In this document: positions 17,601-25,271 of the stretch, piece after piece
Numbering within the stretch: position 1 is the first letter of the stretch
Layout: every line of letters starts with the position of its first letter
Assembly: GCA_003164715.1 (NCBI GenBank)
Contig: PLTZ01000082.1
Coordinates: forward strand, 1-64,000
From: Opitutaceae bacterium
GTDB taxonomy: Bacteria; Verrucomicrobiota; Verrucomicrobiia; Opitutales; Opitutaceae
Reading direction: 5' to 3'
Length of the DNA: 64,000 nucleotides
Notes under the pieces: model-generated
Database searches by the model: none
Seen by the model: the letters and a program-made list of their open reading frames with translations, nothing else
What the model was told of the DNA's origin: nothing
Made by a program: the position numbers and the translations under genes

Positions 17601-19013
17601 ATGAAACCGGTGCGGTGCGCCGCCGTCGACCTCGGCGCGACCAGCGGGAGGGTGATCGTCGGCACGTGGAGTGGCGCGGGCCTCGAGCTCGACGAGGTCC
17701 ACCGGTTCACGAACGGGTTCCGCCCGATGGCCGGGCACGAGTACTGGGAGCTTCCGCGCCTGTGGGGCGAGGTGTGCGCGGGCCTTGCGAAGGCCCGCCG
17801 CCGCTATCCCCGCCTTGCCTCGGTGGGGGTCGACGCGTGGGCGGTCGACCACGTCCTCGTGAACGACCGGGGGCGGCCGGTCTTCCCCGTCCACGCCTAC
17901 CGCGACACCCGCACCGCCGCCGCGTCTCGCGCGCTCGCGCGCCGGGGGATCGGGAAAGTCTACGCGCTCACGGGCGTTCCGAACTACCCGTACAACACGA
18001 GCCTGCAGCTCCAGGAGACGCTGCGGGCGTGCCCGGCGGTGGCGAAGGCGGCGTCGCGCTGCCTCTTTATCCCGGACTACTTCAACTTCCTCCTCTCAGG
18101 CCGCATGGAGAACGAGTTCTCGATCGCGAGCCACTCGCAGCTCGTCGACGTCCACGGCACGGACTGGTCCCGGGGCGCGCTCGACTTCTTTGGGATTCCG
18201 CGCTCCTGGTTCGCCAAGCCCGCGCTCTCCCCGCGCCGGCTCGGCCCGGTCACGGGAGTCCCCGGGCTTCGCGGCGTCCTGTGCGTCCTCGCCCCGGGCC
18301 ACGACACGGCCTGCGCGTTCGCGGCGATGCCTGCGGCGGCCGACGGCTCGGACCTCTACCTGAGCTCGGGCACGTGGTCCCTCCTGGGTTTCGAGGGCAC
18401 GGCGCCGCTTCTCGGGCCGGGCGCCCTGCGAGCCCGGGTCTCGAACGAGAGGATGGGGGACGGCCGCTACCGGCCGCTCAAGAGCTGCCTTGGCCTCTGG
18501 CTCCTGGAGCGGATCGTGCCGGAATTCAGCTCGAGGCCGCAGACGCCCGCGGCGTGGAGGCGGCTGATCGCCGCCGCGGCCCTCGCTCGGGCGCCGGGGC
18601 GGCTTCTCGACCTTTCGGATTCGAGCCTCTTCAACCCGCAGTCGATGCGCGCGGCGATCGACCGGCAGCTCAGGGGGCGCGGCGGCCGGCCGCCGGGGGA
18701 CCTGGCGGCCTACACGAGGCTCATCTGCGCCTCCCTCGGCCGCGGCCACGCCGACGCCGTAGGGGTGTTCGAGCGCCTCGCCGGCCGCTCCTTCAGGCGG
18801 ATCCTCGTCGTCGGGGGCGGCTCGCAGAACCGCCTGCTCTGCCAGGCGACGGCCGACGCCTCGGGCCTTCCCGTGTCGTCCTTCTCCCTCGAGGGCACGG
18901 CCGTGGGGAACATCGCGGCGCAGCTCGTGGCCCTGGGGGCGGTGGCCGACCACGCGTCGTTCCGGTCGGTCCTCTGTCGCGAGCTCAAGGCGGCGGAATA
19001 CAGCCCAAGATGA
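17601..19013 (+). CDS. rhaB: L-rhamnulokinase (FGGY family)
   Basis: A 470-residue sugar kinase that phosphorylates L-rhamnulose at C1. The N-terminal actin-like phosphate loop is AVDLGATSGRVIVG. VDAWAVDHVLVND and HAYRDTRT are the rhamnulokinase substrate region, PNYPYNTSLQLQE is another family block, and the C-terminal RILVVGGGSQNRLLCQATAD is the FGGY signature. Last gene of the catabolic operon, starting four bases after the aldolase stop. The very GC-rich 3' flank contains a perfect palindrome that could end transcription. Confidence 0.93.
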   Translation: MKPVRCAAVDLGATSGRVIVGTWSGAGLELDEVHRFTNGFRPMAGHEYWELPRLWGEVCAGLAKARRRYPRLASVGVDAWAVDHVLVNDRGRPVFPVHAYRDTRTAAASRALARRGIGKVYALTGVPNYPYNTSLQLQETLRACPAVAKAASRCLFIPDYFNFLLSGRMENEFSIASHSQLVDVHGTDWSRGALDFFGIPRSWFAKPALSPRRLGPVTGVPGLRGVLCVLAPGHDTACAFAAMPAAADGSDLYLSSGTWSLLGFEGTAPLLGPGALRARVSNERMGDGRYRPLKSCLGLWLLERIVPEFSSRPQTPAAWRRLIAAAALARAPGRLLDLSDSSLFNPQSMRAAIDRQLRGRGGRPPGDLAAYTRLICASLGRGHADAVGVFERLAGRSFRRILVVGGGSQNRLLCQATADASGLPVSSFSLEGTAVGNIAAQLVALGAVADHASFRSVLCRELKAAEYSPR

Positions 19014-19069
19014 GTGCGGGCCGGTGAGTCGCACCCCGGGGCGCGGGCCTGTCCGCGCCAGGGGAGCAC

Positions 19070-19087
19070 GGGGCGCCCGGGCGCCCC
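19070..19087 (+). terminator. candidate terminator hairpin of the rha operon
   Basis: GGGGCGCCCGGGCGCCCC is a perfect 18-base palindrome able to form a seven-pair stem with a CCGG loop, 57 bases after the rhaB stop. It is followed by TTCC rather than a T-run, so intrinsic termination would be non-canonical. Confidence 0.4.
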
Positions 19088-19114
19088 TTCCGGGGCTGGC
19101 GGGATCCTTGCGCA

Positions 19115-19125
19115 TACTTGACCGT
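19115..19125 (+). promoter_or_regulatory. shared 11-base element upstream of the LacI-type gene
   Basis: TACTTGACCGT occurs here, 43-53 bases before the LacI-type ATG. The identical 11 bases occur at 21845-21855, about 45-55 bases from the start of the GH51 gene. It includes TTGACC, a plausible -35 on the plus strand, but without an acceptable -10. It could be a common regulatory site. Confidence 0.35.
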
Positions 19126-19167
19126 TAGGTGAAACTGCGAATCCTCGGCCCCGGACCCCGACCGTCC

Positions 19168-20244
19168 ATGTCACGCCCCACCCTGAACGACATCGCGCGG
19201 CAGCTCGGCTACTCGAAGAACACGATCTCCCTCGCGCTCAGGGGAAGCCCGCAGATTCCGCTCGCGACCCGGGAGCGGGTGAAGGCGGCCGCCGACCGCC
19301 TCGGCTACCGGCCCAACGCGGTGGTCTCGCAGCTCATGGCCCAGCTGCGGTCGGCGCGCACGAGCCGGCTGCAGGCGACGCTGGCCCTGGTCAACGCGAA
19401 CCTGGACCGCAACGCCTTCAAGGCCCACCCGACGGTGCCCATCTACGTCGAGGGCTGCGAGAGCCGCGCGGCGAGCCTCGGGTACGATTTTGACCGGTTC
19501 TGGATGCACGACCCGGACCTGACGGCGGAGCGGTGGCTGCGGATCCTCGGCACCCGCGGAATCAAGGGGATCGTGCTGGTGGGCCTGATGGACACGAACC
19601 ACCTGCCGGCCCACCTGCAGCGCGTGTGGGAGAGGCTGCCGTGCGTCATCACGGGCGTGCGCACGCGCGACCCGGCGCTGTCCTACAGTTGCGTCGACCA
19701 TTACAACCTGGCGCTCATTGCCTTCGAGCGGGCGCTTGCGCTCGGCTACCGGCGGCCCGGCCTCGTGCTGGACGACGTGATCGACGCGCTGGTCGAGCGC
19801 AGGTTCTCGGCGGGCTACGTCACGGGCCAGCGCGCGCTGCCGAGGACCCAGCAGGTCCCCGTCTTCGGCGACGTGAATAGCCCGAGGCGGGCCGAGGCGT
19901 TCCGCGCATGGCTCGACCGCCACAGGCCGGACGTCGTGTTCACTCTCTACAACAGCGTCATCGGCTGGCTCAAGGCCGCGGGCCGGCGGATACCCGAGGA
20001 CATCGGGGTCATCCAGCTCGAGTGGAGGGCGTCCCGGCCGGACATCGCGGGCATGAACCAGCACAACCGGGTGACCGGCGAGGCCGCGGTCGACATGGTG
20101 GTGAGCCAGATCCACCGCAACGAGGCCGGCGTTCAGGAGTTCCCGCGGGCGACGCTGATCGGGGCCACGTGGGTCGACGGGCCCTCGGTGCGGCGGCAGG
20201 AGTGGCCGGCGCCGGGGCCCCCGGGGAGACGGGTAGGGGGCTAA
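19168..20244 (+). CDS. LacI-family transcriptional regulator
   Basis: A 358-residue repressor. The N-terminal helix-turn-helix is unmistakable: [20 protein letters not shown], then the hinge region [21 protein letters not shown]. The periplasmic-binding-protein-like effector domain follows ([48 protein letters not shown]) but is divergent from the classical sugar-binding sequences. The ATG at 19168 starts exactly at the HTH. The frame is open 13 codons further up without family support. Its stop overlaps the stop of the convergent GH51 gene by 4 bases. Target genes are not known; the arabinofuranosidase is the natural candidate by position. Confidence 0.88.
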   Translation: MSRPTLNDIARQLGYSKNTISLALRGSPQIPLATRERVKAAADRLGYRPNAVVSQLMAQLRSARTSRLQATLALVNANLDRNAFKAHPTVPIYVEGCESRAASLGYDFDRFWMHDPDLTAERWLRILGTRGIKGIVLVGLMDTNHLPAHLQRVWERLPCVITGVRTRDPALSYSCVDHYNLALIAFERALALGYRRPGLVLDDVIDALVERRFSAGYVTGQRALPRTQQVPVFGDVNSPRRAEAFRAWLDRHRPDVVFTLYNSVIGWLKAAGRRIPEDIGVIQLEWRASRPDIAGMNQHNRVTGEAAVDMVVSQIHRNEAGVQEFPRATLIGATWVDGPSVRRQEWPAPGPPGRRVGG

Positions 20245-21800
20245 AGGTCCAGGACGACCACCGACATCGCCGGCAGGACGACGCTAAGCCCGTTCCCGGA
20301 CGCCGTGGCGCCCGTGAAGGCCCTGGGCTCGACGACGTGGGGCGAGTCGAAGGTGTTGTGGGCGGTCATCGACGGGGCCGATAGCACGCGGCCGGTCACG
20401 CTGCCAGGCGCCGCGCCGACCACCGTGCACGCCACGGTCACGGGGCCGTCCGGATCCGTGTTGACGAGCGAGAGGTGGATGTGGCCCGCCGCATCGCGCG
20501 AGGCGGACGCGCTGACCGCGGGTATCCGCTCGCGGGTCGAGGCCAGGTCGGGGGTCCTCAGCTCGACGGGAATCGAGGTCGCGCCCTGGTGGACCTTCAA
20601 CATCTCGAAGACGTGGTAGGTCGGCGTGAGGACGATCTTGTCGCCCTGGGTCAGGATCATCGCCTGCAGGACGTTCACCATCTGGGCGATGTTGGCCATG
20701 ACGACCCGGTCGGCGTGGGCCTGGAAGATGTGGAGGTTGAGGGCCGCCAGGAGCGCGTCGCGAAGCGAGTTCTGCTGGTAGAGGAAGCCCGGGTTCGTCC
20801 CCGGCTCGACGTCGGTCCAGATGCCCCATTCGTCGACGGCCAGCCCGACCCGCTTCTTTGAATCAAACTTGTCCATGATGGCCGAGTGCCGGCTCACGAG
20901 CTCCTCCATGCGAAGCGTCTGGGCGAGTGTGCTCAGGTAGGCGTCCCGCCCGAACTCCGTGGCCGAGCCCTTGCTCTCCCACCTGCCGCTCGGGATCGTG
21001 TAGTAGTGGAGCGAGAGGCCGTCCATCTGGCTGCCGGCGGTCCGCATGAGGGTCTCGGTCCACTCGTAGTTGAACGCGTCCGGCCCGCACGCGACCCGGT
21101 AGATCCGGTTTTCCGGGCCGGGAACGTAGTCCTTGATGAACGTGTTGAAGCGCCGGAAGTTGTCGGCGTAGAACTCGGGCGACATCGACCCGCCGCACCC
21201 CCAGCTCTCGTTGCCGACGGCGATGTAGCGGACCCTCCAGGGCTTGTCCCGCCCGTTCGCGCGGCGCAGGTTCGCCATGGGCGATTCGGCGTCGGAGGTC
21301 ATGTACTCGACCCACTCCATCGCCTCCTGGACCGAGCCGCTCCCCACGTTCACGCACACGTACGGCTCGATGCCCAGCATCTCGCACAGGTCGAGGAACT
21401 CGTGCGTGCCGAAGTGGTTGTCCTCCACGACGCCGCCCCAGTGCGAGTTGTACATCGACGGCCGCTTCTCGCGCGGGCCGATCCCGTCCTTCCAGTGGTA
21501 CTCGTCGGCGAAGCAGCCGCCCGGCCAGCGCAGGATGGGCACGCGCAGGTTCCTGAGCGCCTCGAGCACCGCGTTGTTGTAGCCGCGGGTGTTCGGGATC
21601 GGGGAATCGGGCCCGACCCATATGCCGCCGTAGATGCAGTGGCCCAGGTGCTCGGAGAACTGGCCGTAGATGTTTCGGTTGATGACGGGGCCGGACTGGT
21701 CCGCGCGCAGGGTGAGCTGCGCCTCGGTGCCCGCCGAGGAGAGGGTCGGCGACGCAAGCAGGGCAAGCACGGCCGCCCAGCGCAGGAGGGGTGGGGTCAT
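20241..21800 (-). CDS. secreted alpha-L-arabinofuranosidase, GH51
   Basis: A 519-residue glycoside hydrolase with a signal peptide ([20 protein letters not shown]) predicting export. The GH51 landmarks are [49 protein letters not shown] with the acid/base glutamate, and AVDEWGIW with the nucleophile glutamate. It removes terminal arabinofuranosyl residues from arabinoxylan, arabinan or similar polymers. ATG 21800 starts the signal peptide. Convergent and stop-overlapping with the LacI-type gene. The imperfect palindrome GGAAACGATTCC lies 28-39 bases upstream. Confidence 0.92.
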   Translation of the reverse strand: MTPPLLRWAAVLALLASPTLSSAGTEAQLTLRADQSGPVINRNIYGQFSEHLGHCIYGGIWVGPDSPIPNTRGYNNAVLEALRNLRVPILRWPGGCFADEYHWKDGIGPREKRPSMYNSHWGGVVEDNHFGTHEFLDLCEMLGIEPYVCVNVGSGSVQEAMEWVEYMTSDAESPMANLRRANGRDKPWRVRYIAVGNESWGCGGSMSPEFYADNFRRFNTFIKDYVPGPENRIYRVACGPDAFNYEWTETLMRTAGSQMDGLSLHYYTIPSGRWESKGSATEFGRDAYLSTLAQTLRMEELVSRHSAIMDKFDSKKRVGLAVDEWGIWTDVEPGTNPGFLYQQNSLRDALLAALNLHIFQAHADRVVMANIAQMVNVLQAMILTQGDKIVLTPTYHVFEMLKVHQGATSIPVELRTPDLASTRERIPAVSASASRDAAGHIHLSLVNTDPDGPVTVACTVVGAAPGSVTGRVLSAPSMTAHNTFDSPHVVEPRAFTGATASGNGLSVVLPAMSVVVLDL

Positions 21801-21827
21801 GAGCGCTGTGATACCCTCAGCCCGCAA

Positions 21828-21839
21828 GGAAACGATTCC
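21828..21839. promoter_or_regulatory. candidate LacI-type operator upstream of the arabinofuranosidase gene
   Basis: GGAAACGATTCC is a 12-base palindrome with one mismatch pair and a central CG, the layout of LacI/GalR operators. It sits 28-39 bases upstream of the GH51 ATG. The LacI-type protein encoded at 19168 is an obvious candidate ligand. Confidence 0.35.
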
Positions 21840-21844
21840 GCCGT

Positions 21845-21855
21845 TACTTGACCGT
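21845..21855 (+). promoter_or_regulatory. second copy of the shared 11-base element
   Basis: Identical to 19115-19125 (TACTTGACCGT). It lies in the 73-base gap between the GH51 start and the end of the dehydrogenase gene, just upstream of the operator-like palindrome. Confidence 0.35.
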
Positions 21856-21873
21856 CATGTCCCCGGGGGCCGG

Positions 21874-22893
21874 TCAGACCTCAATCACCGCCTTCACGAC
21901 GCCGGTGGCGGGAAGGACCCAGGTCGGGAAGGCCTCGAGGGCGCCCCCGAGCGGCGCCCGGTGGGTGATCCACGGCGCCGTGTCGATGCGGCGGGCCTCG
22001 ATGAGCCGGATGATCCGCCCGAAGTCCTCGGGCAGGGCGTTGCGGCTCGCCAGGAGCGTCAGCTCGCGCCGGTGGAAGTTGGGGTCGTTGAACGCCACGT
22101 CGCCCTGGAAGAGGCCGACAAAGACCACGCGGCCCCCGTGGGCCGGATAGTCGAAGGCCGCCGCCATGGACTTCGGGCTGCCCGTGGCGTCGAACACGGC
22201 GGTCGGGAGGTTCCCCGAGGTGATGCGCCGCAGCGCGTCCAGCGGGCTCTCGGCCGCGGCGTTGATCGCGTGCTGCGCGCCCAGCTGCCTCCTGCAGAAG
22301 TCGAGGCGGGCGGCGTTCACGTCGAGGACGATGACCTGCGCCCCGGCCTCCAGCGCGAACTGCACCACCGAGAGGCCAATCGGGCCCGCGCCGGCGACGA
22401 GCGCGAACTCGCCCGGCTTGAGCCGCGCGCGCTCGACGGCGTGGCACCCGATCCCGAGGGTCTCGACGAGGGCGAGCTGGTCAAAGCTGAGCGAGGCGGA
22501 GGGATGGAGCTTGCGGGTCGGCACGAGCATCCGCTCGCGCATCCCCCCGTCCACGTGGACGCCCAGCACGCGCAGCTCGAAGCAGCAGTTCGGCTTCCCG
22601 CTGCGGCACGCGACGCATTTTTGGCAGTTCAAGTACGGCTCGACCGAGCACCGGTCGCCCGGCTTCACGCAGGAGTCTCCCGGTCCCACCTCCAGCACCT
22701 CGACTCCGAGCTCGTGGCCCATGATCCGGGGGTAGGTGAAGAACGGCTGGGTTCCGCCGTACGCGTGGAGGTCGGTCCCGCACACGCCGATCCGGTGGAC
22801 GCGCACGAGCGCCTCGCCGGGCGCGGGCTCTCCCGGCTCGGGGCCGTCCAGATACGCGAGCACGCGCGGCTGCTCCAATCGGAAGATCTTCAT
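21874..22893 (-). CDS. zinc-dependent alcohol dehydrogenase (polyol/sugar dehydrogenase-like)
   Basis: A 339-residue medium-chain dehydrogenase. Catalytic zinc ligands sit in IGVCGTDLHAYGG and GHELGVEV. The structural zinc cluster is NCQKCVACRSGKPNCC, and the NAD-binding turn is ALVAGAGPIGLSVVQFAL. The family oxidises secondary alcohols and polyols such as sorbitol, galactitol or threonine. The substrate here is unknown, but the position upstream of an arabinofuranosidase on the same strand points to a sugar or sugar alcohol. ATG 22893 is chosen. The longer open frame upstream reads through non-family sequence. Confidence 0.87.
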   Translation of the reverse strand: MKIFRLEQPRVLAYLDGPEPGEPAPGEALVRVHRIGVCGTDLHAYGGTQPFFTYPRIMGHELGVEVLEVGPGDSCVKPGDRCSVEPYLNCQKCVACRSGKPNCCFELRVLGVHVDGGMRERMLVPTRKLHPSASLSFDQLALVETLGIGCHAVERARLKPGEFALVAGAGPIGLSVVQFALEAGAQVIVLDVNAARLDFCRRQLGAQHAINAAAESPLDALRRITSGNLPTAVFDATGSPKSMAAAFDYPAHGGRVVFVGLFQGDVAFNDPNFHRRELTLLASRNALPEDFGRIIRLIEARRIDTAPWITHRAPLGGALEAFPTWVLPATGVVKAVIEV

Positions 22894-22972
22894 GGTGTTT
22901 GTGCTGACCCCACCCGCGGCGTGATGGAGGAGGCCGGCGCCCGTTCTTGGGCTCCTATGGGAGCTGGCAGCG

Positions 22973-23368
22973 TCACGGGATGAGCAAGGCCCCGGGGATC
23001 CCCGAATCCAAGGTTGCGAGACGTGCCCCGTGGTGCCGGGCCAACTCCAGAAGGTGCCCATCGGTGAGCTTTGATGGAGTCCGAACAAACCCCGGGAGCC
23101 TCTCCACGCCCACGGCGTCCTCGAGGGTCTCGAATGGATTCGGGGTCGAAGCCTTGAGGGCGGCCAAGGCCTTGCGGGCGGTCAGGACGTCGAGTTGCAG
23201 GCCCGTCTGGACCGAGACGCGGACAAACCCCAGTTCCGTGATGGCGCACGTGTGGAAACGCGCCGTGGGCGCGTTCACCCTGATGTACCAGACCCTTGCC
23301 CGCGGATGCAGGGCGTGCTGTGCATGGGAAAGCGCAACGAGTGCATTGACATCGAGAAGGTAGTTCAC
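22973..23368 (-). CDS. vapC: PIN-domain toxin (VapC family)
   Basis: A 131-residue PIN-domain ribonuclease. LLDVNALVALSHAQHALHPR supplies the first acidic residue of the active site, CAITELGFVRVSV the conserved glutamate, and LTDGHLLELARHHGARLATLD the C-terminal acidic pair. VapC toxins cleave tRNA or rRNA. It begins with a GTG at 23368 that overlaps the antitoxin TGA (GTGA), so it is translated by coupling. The antitoxin is the AbrB-type protein just upstream. Confidence 0.85.
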   Translation of the reverse strand: MNYLLDVNALVALSHAQHALHPRARVWYIRVNAPTARFHTCAITELGFVRVSVQTGLQLDVLTARKALAALKASTPNPFETLEDAVGVERLPGFVRTPSKLTDGHLLELARHHGARLATLDSGIPGALLIP

Positions 23369-23622
23369 GGGAAGCCAGCCAAAGCCGCTCGCACCTGTTC
23401 GCTGGTCACCACAAATGCGGGGTCGGAGCCGCGCGTGATCATCAGGCCTGAGTCCGCATCGCGCACCAGGCGTGTCCTGCCGCGGGCCGGGACTCTCGGC
23501 GTGAACACGAGCGAGCCCTTGGATATCGTGCACATGAGCTTTGCGCCGGCGCGAAGCGCAAGCTTCTGCCGCGCCAACCGGGGGACGACGAGCTGGCCTT
23601 TGGTTGAGAGCGTTGTGTCCAT
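23365..23622 (-). CDS. vapB: AbrB/SpoVT-type antitoxin (VapB family)
   Basis: An 85-residue antitoxin with a swapped-hairpin AbrB DNA-binding domain: TTLSTKGQLVVPRLARQKLA, then LRAGAKLMCTISKGSLVFTPR. The C-terminal half (VTSEQVRAALAGFP at the end) would bind the PIN toxin. ATG 23622 is preferred. Another ATG seven codons upstream (23643) is possible. First gene of the pair, overlapping vapC by 4 bases. Confidence 0.82.
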   Translation of the reverse strand: MDTTLSTKGQLVVPRLARQKLALRAGAKLMCTISKGSLVFTPRVPARGRTRLVRDADSGLMITRGSDPAFVVTSEQVRAALAGFP

Positions 23623-23762
23623 GTGTCTTACCGTCTTACCCATGTGCTCCTGAGGCAAACAGAAAACGCGCGGGGAGGGATGCCTTGAGGGTGAGCCGAG
23701 CGGCGAGCGGCCTCGGCGCCGGGCTGCGGGTGGGCCTGCGCCCTTCTGTGGTTCGAATTTGC

Positions 23763-24047
23763 ATGGACAATCCGGAGGACCCCGCGTTCTCATGTGCGGG
23801 CATGCAACAGCAGGAAAGCAAACTCGTGACACCGGCCAGCCTCGCGCTGGACGCGGTCCTCGTCGTCCTCTTCTTCATCTACATGTACAGCGTGGTCTCC
23901 ACCCACGTGCCCTCGAAGGACCACCGGATGATCCTTCTGTGGGGCGGCCTCGGATCGGCGTGCCTGACGGGGGTCTTCTGGCTCACCGTGCAGATGTTCC
24001 GGGTCGTGGTTCGGGCGCAGCGCGCGGCGGCCCGGGACCCGAGCTGA
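23763..24047 (+). CDS. small two-helix membrane protein of unknown function
   Basis: A 94-residue protein with two hydrophobic segments, LALDAVLVVLFFIYMYSVV and MILLWGGLGSACLTGVFWL, a polar N-terminus and a basic C-terminus (VVVRAQRAAARDPS). ATG 23763 is the most upstream start in frame with protein-like composition; ATG 23802 is an alternative. It is divergent from vapB and convergent with rsmB, eight bases away. No family recognised. Confidence 0.55.
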   Translation: MDNPEDPAFSCAGMQQQESKLVTPASLALDAVLVVLFFIYMYSVVSTHVPSKDHRMILLWGGLGSACLTGVFWLTVQMFRVVVRAQRAAARDPS

Positions 24048-24054
24048 CCGGCGT

Positions 24055-25236
24055 TCAGTCTGGGCGCCTCCTATAGGAGGCGACAAAGAAGCCGTCGCCG
24101 TTGTGCGCCTGGGGCAGGAGCGAGGTACCGGCGAGCTCCGCCTTGAATCCGGAGTCCTCCCCGAGAAACGCGGCCGCGACGGACTCGTTCTCGGAGCCGC
24201 ACAGGGAGCAGGTTGCGTAGACGAGGAGGCCGCCGCGGCGCACCCGGGGCGCGTTCTCCCTTAGCAGGCGAAGCTGGAGCGCCGCCGCCTTGCGGACGTC
24301 GCCGGTCGACGTCGTCCAGCGCAGGTGCGGCGCCCGCCGCCACGTGCCTGAGCCCGTGCAGGGGGCGTCGACCAGCACCCCGTCGAAGCCGCCCTGCGGG
24401 TCGTCCGGGAGCCCGACCTGTATCCGCCCGGCGATGCCGGCGCGCTCGGCCCGCTGCCTAAGCTCCTGGAGGGCGGAGCGCCGGGCGTCGTGGGCCGCAA
24501 CCCGGCCCCCGGGGCCGAGCAGCGCGGCCAGCTGGAGCGTCTTGCCTCCGGATCCTGCGCAGGCGTCGAGCCAATGACCCCCGGGGGCGACGCCCACGGC
24601 CTCCAGGATGAGCTGGGAGCCGATGTCCTGGATCTCGACGGCGCCGGACGCGTAGGCCCGCGTCCGAACGACGTCGGTGCCCGGCGCCAGCTCGACTGCG
24701 CCAGGCAGGAGGGCGCTCCTTCGCCACGTCCATCCGAGGGCGTCGAACTCCGCGAACACCTTGCCGGGGTCGGGCGTCTGCAGCCTGAGCCAGAGGGGGG
24801 CCCTCGAAAGCAGCGCCTCGCGCAGCGGGGGCCGGAGGGCCGCGGGGCACTCGCCTCGCAGCCATTCGGGGCTGAGCGCCTCCGCGTCGGCGCCGAGGAT
24901 CCGGGCCTTCTCGCCCGCGTCCGCGGGGCACGCGGGAAGGTCGCCCGCGATCTCCGCGCGAAAGGCCGCCGCCTCCGGCGAGTCCGCGGCCAGCCACGCG
25001 GCGCGTTTGGCGGCCGCGGGCGGATCCGCGTCGAGCAGCGGCTCGATCCAGGGAAGGTAGCGCACCGCCGTGTAGATGAGCTCCCTGTAGAGGCGCCGGT
25101 CCCGCGAGCCCAGCCGCCGGTCGCCGCCAAGGAGCGCGTCGATCCTGGACGGCAGGCCCGGATCCCTGCGCCAGTGCGGGCGCACGCGCGCGAGGAGCTC
25201 GAGAAGGGTTCGCTGCTGGCTGCCCGCGCGGCTCAC
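24055..25236 (-). CDS. RsmB/NOP2-family rRNA or tRNA (cytosine-5) methyltransferase
   Basis: A 393-residue SAM-dependent m5C methyltransferase. The C-terminal catalytic domain has LDACAGSGGKTLQLAALL (SAM motif I), FDGVLVDAPCTGSGTWRRAP (motif IV, first conserved cysteine) and VYATCSLCGSENE (motif VI, catalytic cysteine). The N-terminal helical part (LLELLARVRP, YTAVRYLPW) is NusB/RsmB-like. RsmB methylates C967 of 16S rRNA, but the exact target is not certain. GTG 25236 is chosen since the frame upstream runs into the lptD coding region. Same strand as lptD, 35 bases downstream, probably co-transcribed. Confidence 0.8.
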   Translation of the reverse strand: MSRAGSQQRTLLELLARVRPHWRRDPGLPSRIDALLGGDRRLGSRDRRLYRELIYTAVRYLPWIEPLLDADPPAAAKRAAWLAADSPEAAAFRAEIAGDLPACPADAGEKARILGADAEALSPEWLRGECPAALRPPLREALLSRAPLWLRLQTPDPGKVFAEFDALGWTWRRSALLPGAVELAPGTDVVRTRAYASGAVEIQDIGSQLILEAVGVAPGGHWLDACAGSGGKTLQLAALLGPGGRVAAHDARRSALQELRQRAERAGIAGRIQVGLPDDPQGGFDGVLVDAPCTGSGTWRRAPHLRWTTSTGDVRKAAALQLRLLRENAPRVRRGGLLVYATCSLCGSENESVAAAFLGEDSGFKAELAGTSLLPQAHNGDGFFVASYRRRPD

Positions 25237-25271
25237 GGCAATGCTGGGGAGCTCTCGGCCGCGGCCCCGGG

